Source of the DNA: Serripes groenlandicus
Lineage: Eukaryota > Mollusca > Bivalvia > Cardiida > Cardiidae
Length of the DNA stretch: 64,000 nucleotides
Assembly (NCBI GenBank): GCA_031761405.1
Contig: JASEVX010000003.1
Coordinates: 143,274,350 to 143,338,349 of the forward strand
Direction: 5' to 3'
Part shown: positions 13,701-25,700 of the stretch, one piece after another
Layout: each line of letters starts with the position of its first letter
How positions within the stretch are numbered: the stretch's first letter is position 1
Notes under the pieces: model-generated
What the model saw: only the letters and a program-made list of their open reading frames with translations
What the model was told of the DNA's origin: nothing
Databases searched by the model: none
Position numbers and translations under genes: made by a program

Positions 13701-16700
13701 ACACAAAAATACACTTTTAACCTGATCTCAGCTGACTTTTGAAAGAAATTTGGCAGACAAGCATCCCCATTGATTCTATCGAAAACAAACTTAACTTGTG
13801 TTAACCCTGCCTTTTCTACATAGAACATAGACGACTTTGAAAATGTCTAGGTGAAAACACAGAATCACTATAAATGAAGACAGTTGAAAAGTTGAAAATA
13901 TTGAAGCAAAAGGAGTAATTGCTTTTGCTAGTTTTGAGCTATTTCTCCATTTGTCACAATGTTTTCAAAATTTGTCTGCTGTAGAGGCGTCAGAAAGTGT
14001 CTATATGTGGGCATGGGTTAACAGGAGAAAGTTATCAATTTACAAACAAGTGTTAGGGCGTAACACTTCTCATGGTTACCACATGATGGTATTGGTGTTT
14101 CACAACCACATTTTGTTACTTTCAGTAAATATTCTGTGGGATGATCAAGGGGAGACGTCTGTTATAGAGTATGGAGACTAGGTCCAGGGTAAAATAAGGC
14201 CTCGTTTAACCTTTTCCCACATATACATGGTTACTGATGCATCTGCAGCAGATGACTTTTGAAAACATTGTGACAAAAGAAGAAATTGCTCATGACAAGC
14301 AATTTCTACTTTTACCAATGTTTTCACCAAATATTATACATTAATTTGCAGAATTTTTCAATTTTTTGCATGTTTTTTTGTTCTGGCCAGTGAGGAATCT
14401 GGGTACCGAAGAATGTTTTATAAATAAAATATTATAAGAAACACCAATAAGGGTACCTTGTATCGTTGAGCAGATACTAGAGGACTGTTGATGATTTTCT
14501 GAAACACTCTAAAAAGAGAGATCTGGAAAAGCATCCCAACATAGCCCAGGTCTATTGCCACTCTGTGTAATAACTTAACACAGCAGTGATTTGTGTGGGT
14601 AGAGTTGGTCTGAAAGTCTGCAACTAATGTTACATAAGCCCTTAATATCTCTGGTTTAGCAAATCTGAAATAAACAAATAAATTGATGGAGTTGAAATTC
14701 CATGCCAACATGAGACTTACATGTCATAACGGCTTAAGCCAATCTAGATGGGTTATTAATTAAAGAAATTGACTTTGGCCTAATTTTAAGCTATTTCAGT
14801 CATGTCTATGCAGCATATTTCACAGGCCCTTGAATTGCATGACTTTTCTTAAACTAGTATGTTGTATTTATTTTTGTTATCAACCTTTTCCCAAATAAAC
14901 ACGCTTACTGCATGCGACTGCCTCTGCAGCAGATGACTTTTACAAACATCTTGGCAAAAGGAGAAATTGCTCATAATGAGCAATTCTTCCTTTCGTCACA
15001 ATAATGTCAATAATTAAACTTTCATTCGAGAGAATTTTCATAGTTTTGCCTAAATGTGTCCAAAGTCGTCTGCTGCAGATTAGCTGTATGTGGGAAAGGG
15101 GGGTTAAACCAGTATGAGTGCTTGGCGTGAAACGGTTGTAACTAAATACCTATTTTGAAAATCCTGGTTTAGGGGCAATATTGACCCCTTTGTAAACAAT
15201 GCAAATTAAGGTGCCATTGCTCAGAACGAGCATTAAAAAAATACCAATTTTAGTTACAACCGTTTCACGCCAAGTATCTGTTGATTACATTCATTATCAA
15301 CAATTACAAGCCCTGAAACATGGACAAACCCATATGAGTAAACTTGTTTTTCCCCCGCAACATAGCACTTTATAATTCAACAAAACCCTATGTTGTAGTT
15401 ACTCATCATATGTTTCAGTTAAACAATTGTTTTAACCTTTTTCCCACATACAATAAATCTGCAGCAGACAACTTGAACAATATTAATGCAGAAAGGTGAA
15501 ACATTTCTGTAATTTGAAGTTTATTTCTTGAAAAGAGTATCATTTTGTTAAGTAAAACACAAATGTTTTCAAGGCTGATGCTGACAGGCATCCAAAAGCA
15601 TCTGTTTATTGGACAGGGGGGAAAAGAACCCATAAGGCCACACCATAAGGTTATAGTACCTAATCAGGAAGTGACCCTATCTCAAGCTCTGACAGGTGCT
15701 CAGAGTAGGTTGAAGTATGCATATATAGAGATTTGCAGCAGAAGATTTGAAAACAATCATGCAAAAACATAGAAAATCTCTATAAATAGGAGTATATTTA
15801 CTGAAACAAATTGAAAACATTATTGCTAAAGATGAAATTGCTGGTTTTGAGCAATCACTCCTTTCGTCACAATGTTTTCAAAAGTCGTCTGCTGCAGATA
15901 TGTCATAATGAGTCTACAAATGAGAAAAGGGTAATGTCTGCAAATAATCTTAACCATTTCCCCCCAAACAACAAATCAGTAGCAGGTATAAATATAAACA
16001 AGAGCGCCAAATGTCACAAAATACGCCCGTCCTGTTTTTTTGAGACCAAGTATAGTGGTAATTGGTTGTACGTCAGCCAAACTTAGAGAGCGGACACTGT
16101 TAGTACAGTTTTGGCCATTTCGAGGGACATAATTGTGTAGTGACTAAGATAACGTTGTATTTAGTTATCAAACGTAATCAAGATATTCTGCCCATAAACA
16201 TATTGCCTAAATTTGGTGATGATCGGATAAAGGCTTTACAAGTTATTTAGCTGACAAGACCAATTTTAGGTAATTTCTATAATTAAAGGGCAATAACTCT
16301 CTATCGACTGGAGCAATATGGCTAGTTATCGAACTTGTCCAAGATATTACGCCAATACACATTCTGACTAAATTTGGTGATGATTGGACAAAAGCTCCCA
16401 AAGTTATTGAGCTGACAAGACCAATTTTAGGTAATTTCTATAATTAAAGAGGGATAACTCTCAATTGACTGAAGCGATATGGCTAGTTATCAAAATTATC
16501 CGAGATATTATGCCAATACACATTCTGACCAAATTTAGTAATGATTGGATAAAGGCTTCTAAAGTTATTGAGCTGACAAGACCACTTTTAGGTAATTTCT
16601 ATAATTAAAGGGCGACAACTCTCAATTGACTTAAGCGATATGGCTAGTTATCAAACTTGTCCGAGATATTATGCCAATACACATTCTGACTAAATTTGGT

Positions 16701-19700
16701 GATGATTGGGCAAAGGCTTCAAAGTTATTGAGCTGACAAGACCAATTTTGGGTAATTTCTATAATTAAAGAGAGATAACTCTTGATTGACTAAAGCGATA
16801 TGGCTAGTTATCGAGCTTGTCCGAGATATTATCCCAATACACATTCTGACTGAAGTTGGTGATGATTGGACAAAGGCTTCTTAAGTTATTGAGCTGACAA
16901 GACCAATTTTGGGTAATTTCTATAATAAAAGGGCAATAACTCTTGATTGACAAAAGCGATATGGCTAGTTATCGAACTTGTCGGAGATATTAGCCCAATA
17001 CACATTCTGACTAAATTTGGTGATGATTGGGCAAAGGCTTCTTAAGTTATTGAGCTGACAAGACCAATTTTGGGTAATTTCTATAATTAAAGGGCGATAA
17101 CTCTTGATTGACTAAAGCGATATGGCTAGTTATCGAACTTGTCCGAGATATTATCCCAATAAACATTCTGACTAAATTTGGTGATGATTGGACAAAGGAT
17201 TCTAAAGTTATTGAGCTGACAACATACTGGACGCCGCCCGCCCGCCAACCCGCCCGTACGCCGCAGGTAAAACTATAATACGATCCGTTTTTTCAAAACG
17301 GGCGTATAAAAATCACTATAAGAGAAAGTGAAATTATTGAATATTGTTGAAAACATTGATGGAAAAAGGAAAACAGATCATCATGAGAAATCTCTTATTT
17401 TCACACAATGTTTTCAGAAGTCCCCTGCATCAGGTGCATCAAAATGTGTATGCATCACTTACTTGACAACAAATTCTCGGAATACGAATGCAGACTCACT
17501 GGTAACGACTGACTGCATCTCATCATCATCTTTATCAAGACAAAGAAATAAATCAGGTAAGGAGGGATGTACAGCTAGCTCTTTTCCCCTCATTTTTTTT
17601 ATATTATCCAACAAAACCCTATGATGCTGGTACCCTAAAGAATCGTCTCATTGAGACGAGGCTTTTGAGTACCCACACCATAGGGATAGAGCGCCAAATA
17701 AGGATTTAGGAACATGAAAAATGCCCCTTATCTAGAGCTCTGGTAAAAACTATATTGTGTATGGAAACTACAAAGAATTATCTAATTCAGACAATTTTGT
17801 TAAGTACCCACAACATAGAATTAAACAAGATCTGTCAGAGGACAGCGTGTTCGACTTTTTCGTGCTTGCCAATAAAACAAAACATTTTTTGGTGGTACAG
17901 AAAACATAACCAATCACTTTATCATACTTGTTATAAGCAAAGTACTTTATAAGTCATTAAAGGGTCATAATTCAAACAAAAAAATTCACTGGATAATGCT
18001 CTCTTGGCTGTTGGTGGAGGTAATGATGGTAGAAAGACCTTGTAAGTGTTTAAGGTATATCTCTAATTGTTTTGAAAACATATTTGATTTGGTATGAATA
18101 ACTTAACCAAAATTCTATATTGAAAAAGGGCCATAATTCTTTAAAAAAAACCTTGACAGAGTTATGTACTATTGTCTGTTGATGAAGGTAATGATGGTAA
18201 ATAAGTATTATAAGTGAATAAGCTTTATCTCTAATGATTTTGAAAAAACGTGGGGTGGTACAAAAAACATAACCAAAATTCTAAGTCGAAAAACGGCCAT
18301 AATTCCTACAAAAACCTTGACAGAGTTATGTACACTTGTCTGTTGGTGTAGGTAATGATGGTGAATAAGTGTTGTAAGTTTCAAAGCAATATCTGTAATG
18401 GCTTTGACAAAAAAGTGAATTGGAACAAAAAACTAAACTAAGGTGTGACACAAACACCGACGCGAGTAGTATAGCTAGTCTTTTCTTCGAAAAGTCGAGC
18501 TAAAAAGGGGAAACAAATTTATGAAATGACATCATGTCTTGTAGTCGTCAAATGGCATATAACCCTTTCCAACACAAACTAGAAATATCACTGAAGGTAA
18601 TGAATTCCCCAAGCTGAATTCCCCTGACAATATACATATGTATGAGAAATTCAAGGGGCCATAACTCATTTAAAAATAATTCCAGTGCAACACGCCGACA
18701 ATATGCACAACTAGGCTTGGTATCAATCATTCTTGTGAAGTTATATTGAATACTGACCAAGGGTTGCTGGGAAATAGTGTTCAGAAGAAATGTCGACCGA
18801 ACAACTGACCGACAAGCGTGACTCCTATATAGCCCCCATATACTATGTATCTGGGGGTATAATGACTATATACAAAACCATAGTTACAATGTTTGAAGCT
18901 TGTAATGAAGAAGCTAATTTTTTTACGTTTTTCAACATTCACGTGCAAGTCCTTGTCAGGTCTCCAAGTGGCAGATGTTTAACAAACTTTCCCAAATACA
19001 GCTGCCGCTACAGCAAACGACTTTTGACACAATGTTTTCATATGTATGCCAATATGTTTTCAAATTTGTCTTCTGCAGATTTGTTGTATATGTATACTTT
19101 CCATGTAGAAGTAAGCAGGTTTAAATGGTATTTAACCCTTTCCCTCATATAGACGCTTTCTGACGCCTCTGCAGCAGACGGCTTTTTGAAAACATAGTGA
19201 CAAAAGAAGAAATTGCACAAAACATGCACTTTCTCCTTTTGCCACAATGTTTACCACTTTTTTTCATAGGTTATCTATTCAATTAAGGAGATTTTCTAAG
19301 TTTTGACAAAATACGTTCAAAGTGGTCTGCTGCAGAATTGTCATATGAGGGAAAGGGTTAAGCCATTTTCAACATAACTTCAGTCATATCATGGTAACCG
19401 TTCTTCTATTTATGATCCCTGGGTAAACAAAACAGTACGATGCCTGGAGAATGGGCCTTGCCGAAGGGCACTTCACCATAACTGTGCTCGAGAGGGGATC
19501 GAACACGGTATGCCAGATATTCAAAATCCTCATTACTAACCACTTGGTCACGGCAGGTTACCGGGAAGTAAAGTGGAGAAAGGCATGTGTAACTGCAAAG
19601 GTCGGGACTAAATTTAAATTTATAAATTAACAGAAATCCTTAAAAAATCCAATAAAATAGTACCATCAATCTCTGCCTCTTCCTCCATTGGTTCAGGAAC

Positions 19701-22700
19701 TTCCATCACTGGTCCTAAAATAGATCAAGTTGAATATAAGTAAAAGAGCTTCAAATCTAAAATTGTAAAAAAGCATGACTTCATGCAAAATTTCAGTAAC
19801 AAAATACCCCTTCTAAATGTAGTTACACCCTTTTTTACATGAGTGTCCTTTAGATATTTATATTCCAAAAAGGAAATCATTCCTAAGATGTTCACTAATG
19901 AACCCCTCATCCTGCTGAATTCAAGTTCGCCACATACAGACGCTTTCTGACGCCTCTGCATCAGACAACTTATGAAAACATTGTGACAAAAGGAGAAATT
20001 GCTCATGATGAGCAATTTCTCTCTTTGCTACAATGTTTTCAACTTTATTCAATAATTTTTCTTTCTTTCATAAGAGATTAACCATATTTTGACAAGATGT
20101 TTTCATAGTCGTCTGCTGCAGATTTCTTGTATGTGTGAATAAATCTTGTATTTATGCAAGTTACCCATCATGGCATTGAGATATTGTGCAAAACGAGAAA
20201 GACTTAGGAGTCAACAATGCAGAGAGTGCTGTAAGCATGACAACATGTGAAAGGTGATCTTTATCTAGAATGTTGATAAAAGATGTTTTATGCCATATAT
20301 AGTAGGAGAAGGGTTTAAATACACAACATCCTGTGTCTAATGACATATTTTTAGAGATTCAAGAGCTATACAGTACCAAAACAATAGAACATAACCTGAG
20401 GTGGAATATTGAAGTTATCAACTCCAGGGCTCACATTTGACATTTAAGTTGAAATTCAATAACTTTTCAAGGTTATTTCAAGGTTATTACAATGGTAAAT
20501 TTAAGATTTTCAATGATAAATGCATATTTTATTCTGTAATGCAGCATTGTACTTAATACAAAATTGCTCCATGCAAAACTGTTGTAACTACATCTTGTAA
20601 CAAGATATAGTTACACCAGTTTTGCATGAAGCCCACACAATGGTTATGTTTTCACTATGGTTCATGTGATACTCAATAAATGCCAGTGCTGTACTTATTC
20701 TGAATGAAAGTGAGTACCAGTCAAGAATAAGAAGGACTAACCCTTTCCCACATAGAACAAATCTGCAGCAGACAACTTTAAATGTACCTAGACAAAAGTA
20801 TGGAAATAATCTATAAATGACGAGCAATTTCTCAACTATATTCAACAATTATAGTATCATTTAAAAAAAAATATCACATATTTTGGCCCAAATCATTTCA
20901 AAGTTGACTGCTGCAGATTTGTTATATGTTGGAAAGGGTTAAGGTTTGGAGTACATCTTTACCCTTTCCCACATACAACAAATCTGCAGCAGACGACTTT
21001 GAAAATATAGTGACAAAAACCTGAAAATCTCCATAAAATATAGCTTAATTGTTAAATAAAGGAAAACATTGTGGCCAAAGGAGAAATTGCTCATGATGAG
21101 CAATTTCTCCTTTGGCCACAATGTTTTCAAAAGTCGTCTGCTGCTATTGCGTCTATACATGGGAAAGGATTAATATTCCATTACTTCCAGCATGTGCGCC
21201 CACACTTTAAACCTTGCCAAATACAGGTCAATTAGAATTTCTGCCAGCTCACTGCAGAGGACACTTTACAGACTCGTGATAAATACAAAGAGGGGACATT
21301 TGTTCACTGTTGGCATGACATTCAAATGTTAAGAAGGGGAAGGATTATAATGTTCATGAAATCGGAGAAAAATCCTGCGTGTTGTTTAAAATGAGTGAAA
21401 AGGGAGAAATTAAAGATGACCAGTGCTTAAATGTTTACAATAGGGAAAAAATAGTTGTCAACTGAAATTAGGAACTTTACAACATTTTAACATAAATCAT
21501 TTTTCTGACAAATGCAGAGAATTAAGTTTCACCTGTTTTAAAGTACAGACTTTTACAATTACAGAATCAAAAGTGTGTGTGAACTATGTAAAGAAAATAA
21601 GACATTGAAATCGGCAAATATCATACAAGTGTCATTATGGAATCTTTAACATTAAGATTTCACATATGTTCATTGACAGGTTTACACATATGTATGTTTA
21701 TGCTGTCATGTTTAAGCGTGTCAGCATGTCCTGCAGCAGCAGGATGTGAATGTAAAAAACGTATTCTGTCCTGTGTTGGTGCAAACTTCACTGATATCCC
21801 ATATGACATTCCAGTGGATACAAGACATCTGGACTTTCATTCAGGGGAGTTAGAAACTGTTGAAGCTCACAAGCTAAGCTACCTGACTGAGTTACAAGAA
21901 TTAACCATGGACAAAAACAAAATCATGGAAGTGGAAAATGGTACATTTGACAGTCTGGACAGACTTCAGAAGATCTCTTTGAACGAGAACAAGATTGAAT
22001 ATCTAATGCCTGGGTTATTTTCAAACTCAAAGAATCTGAAGTTTCTATTCCTGTCTGGGAATGCTCTAGTAACGGTTGAGGGATTGTTTGATGGCTTGAC
22101 CGAACTTGAAAGCTTAAACTTGGACAATAATCGGATTGGCCATCTATCTGCAGATACATTTAAAGGTCTTCCTAAACTATATGACCTACAAATGAATAAC
22201 AACAATATTGTTCGTGTTCATCCCGACACATTTACACAGCTCCCATCTCTGGTGGTATTGGGTCTTGGATCAAACCCATTATCAAACCTTGACAACATGT
22301 TTGAACAAACCAAGCACCTGCATTACATCAATCTCACAAACTGTCATTTTACTGCTTTTCCAGCCAAGTTATCATCTTCCCTCAAATATCTAAAACTTGG
22401 CAAAAACTATATCAGTAACATCTACAAGAATGAGACAACTAGGTACCCTGGCTTGGTGACACTTATTATTGAAGAGAACAATTTACAGTCTATAGAGGAT
22501 GATAGCTTTATCATGATGCCGAACCTGACAGATGTCTTTCTGTTTGTGAACAACCTGACAAGTATACCAGGACGATTTCCTCGAAGTGTGCATAATATAT
22601 ATTTGGACAGTAATGCAATTAGTTCTATACCCTTTGGCACATTCCAGCAGAATACTAAACTAAGAATATTGTCACTTGGTGCTAATAATGTGGCTACATT

Positions 22701-25700
22701 TGATTCCGCTTCATTCAGTCGTGTCAAGTCTGTCAGGGAGCTCAAACTGGACGGCAATCCGCTACGCATTCTCCATGATAATATCTTCTTAGAGGTACCT
22801 GGCCTTCAACATTTAGCCCTCAATAGGCTGAACATTCATGAAATATACCCAAACTGTTTTCTAGGTCTGGATGCCTTGCAGAAACTAGAGATGGCTCGGG
22901 TTACTATACAATCCGAGCAGAATATTATTGGAAATTTTCTCATACATGTACCAACTCTGGAATATTTGAACCTAAATGAGAGTCCATTGCTAGCCCAGTA
23001 TTTCTTGTCACATGTTACAGTGATGGAGAGTGTGGCCAACCTGACTACTTTACAACTGAAAGACAATGGACTAACAACCATTCCATCCACTATCTCATGG
23101 CACCTTCCATACCTAAACAAGCTGTATCTCGCCGGAAACCCCTTCCATTGTATTGAGAACAATTTCTGGCTGCATGAGTGGCTCATGATGGAACCTTACA
23201 TATTTAAGGACATGGACAGAGTTTTCTGCCATTCTCCCGCCAAACTAAAAGGCATGCTTCTTCGGGATGTTGACTTGTTGGATTTTAAATCGGACGAGTG
23301 GAAAGTATCTGCAGGTGATATGGATGATACAACCGATGTAATGTCCACTGAAGTGTACCATTACGAAGACTCAACATCATATTATGATCAGGATGATAGT
23401 CACTTTGAATACGAAGATTACTACGACAAGGATTATGATAACCACAACTTTCTGACCCTTTCCACAGTAACTTTGACAAAAATTGAGGAGGATATAACAA
23501 CAACAAACCAATTCCCAGACAGCCCAGACATCAAAAGAATATCTGAAGTAACAATGAGACCTGATAATATTTCTATGCAGCCACCCGATCAAAACTTGTC
23601 AAATGAAAGCAATGATTTTCATTCTATTGCCATAGCTATTGGAATGGCATTTGCTGTTATAATGATCATGATGCTAATATCGTGTATTATATACTGTACG
23701 TTTCTGCGACGTAGTCGTAACGTCGTTCACCATAATGCCAGGCAGAACAATGGAGCAAACGACTATGTGTTTATTGTGTCTAAGACTGATACTCCAACCG
23801 AGACCAGCACAAAGCCACCTCGAAAACTGACCCGAGAGGAGAGAGGCTCAACAACTTCTCATGCAAGTCAAGACATTACAAACGACAAAACCCTGAAAGT
23901 GTATACATTGGACGTTGACAAGTAACTACTTGTTATGACAACTGATAGACTTAAGTTTTATAGCATGTAAATCAGCAAATGGAATTATGACCTTTATAAT
24001 TTCTTCACTGTTTAGACGATATGGAAATTGTGTCAGCTTTGAAAACATCGAAAAACAATTGAAAGTAATTTTGTAACCCTTTCCCATGTACAACAAATCT
24101 GCGCTAGACTACACTGACATTATAAAGGCATAAATAAAAATAAATCTCTTTAAATGGAAGTTTCATTATTGAATACCGGTGAAGACATTGTGGCTAAAGG
24201 AGAAATTGAGCAATTTCTACCTTTGTCAAAATGTTTTCAAAAGTCTTCTACTGCCTTTGTGTCAAAATGCATCTACAACAATGTTTTCAAAAGTTGTCTG
24301 CTGCAGGTGAAAAAGAATGTCTGTAACAAGGCAAATATTAACCCTTTCCCTCATATAGACGCTTTCTGACGCCTCTGCAGCAGACAGCTTTTTGAAAACA
24401 AAGTGACAAAAGAAGAAATTGCTCAAAATGAGCAATTTCACCTTTTGCCACAATGTTTTTCACTTATAGTCATGGGTGGAATATAGAGGTACTCTATTTT
24501 TTGACAAAATATGCAGAATTGTCGTATGAGGGAAAGGGTTAACAAATTATTTAACCCACATTCAACAAATCTGCAGAAGATGACTGAAAAAATATAATCT
24601 TTACATGACAGGATATTAATTGTAAAAATTAATAATTGCTCACATTTTTATAAATAATCTTAACACGAAAGTATATTAATTGTAAAATGAAAAATTGCCC
24701 ATAAAGACAACATTTTTAAACATTATGAGAAAGGCAGTAAATTGCTAAAAATGTTATGAGTAATTCCTCCTGCTCGCATAATGTTTTCAGCTGGATCTTA
24801 TCAAGCAAGATGATTAATAATTCACATGGATCTCAAAAGTGCTTAAAAAAAAATAAACAGACAAAAGTTCACTGGCTAGATACGCAATCTGATCTCCATC
24901 TGCACAGTATAAGGGATAAGATTGTAAATTGTATATTATTAGAACCATAAAATAGAACATATTTTTCTTTTCTTGACATGTCATTTTTGGGGACATATCT
25001 GCTTCGAAAAGACAGTGTGACAGTCGGAATGGTTAACCCTTTCCCACATATGACATATCTGCAGCAGACGCCTTTGAAAACATACCCGAAATGAATTGGA
25101 AACTCCCTTCACATGAAAGTACAATCATTTAATAGAGTTGAAAACATGGTGACAAAAGGAGAAATTACTCGTTTTGAGCAATTTCTTCTTTTGTCGCAAT
25201 GTTTTCGAAAGTCGTTTGCTGCAGAGGCGTCAGAAAGCGTCTATATGAGGCAAAGGGTTAACTTAATAAAGAGTTGAAAACCTTGTGGGAAAAGGAAAAA
25301 ATTGGTAGAATTATTGGTAATTATTTGTAACCCCTTTTTCCCACAATGTGTTCAAAAGTTAAATACTACTCATATTGGAAAGTGTAAATTTTATAGTTCT
25401 GGATTGATTGATAAGAGGTTAGCATTATTAATTTGTTAGTTCTAGAACATATATTACATATAGAACCCTAATACAAAATATAGTGTTCTCTTCCAAGAAA
25501 CATGTATTTGAACCATTCACCTTATAATATTATGATATCCCAAGTGTATTTTGCCTTGGAAATATATATATATGAACAAATATACAACATCTCAAAAAAT
25601 GAATATCATTTTGTTTGAGCAATTTCTCCCTTTTCCAAAATGTTTTTTAACCCTTTTCCTCATATAGACGCTTTCTGACGCCTCTGCAGCAGACGGCTTT

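Noticed and set aside
16000..17220. CRISPR-like array of regular repeats
   Set aside because: Units are ~160 bp and contiguous without spacers, in an animal genome; they are pearl core monomers.
18790..19152. 120-codon plus-strand frame
   Set aside because: Crosses the end of a pearl element, unrelated intron and two MITE pieces; no domain recognised.
21923..23592. Minus-strand frames of 70-116 codons inside the LRR gene
   Set aside because: Shadows of the LRR reading frame; no splice or homology support.
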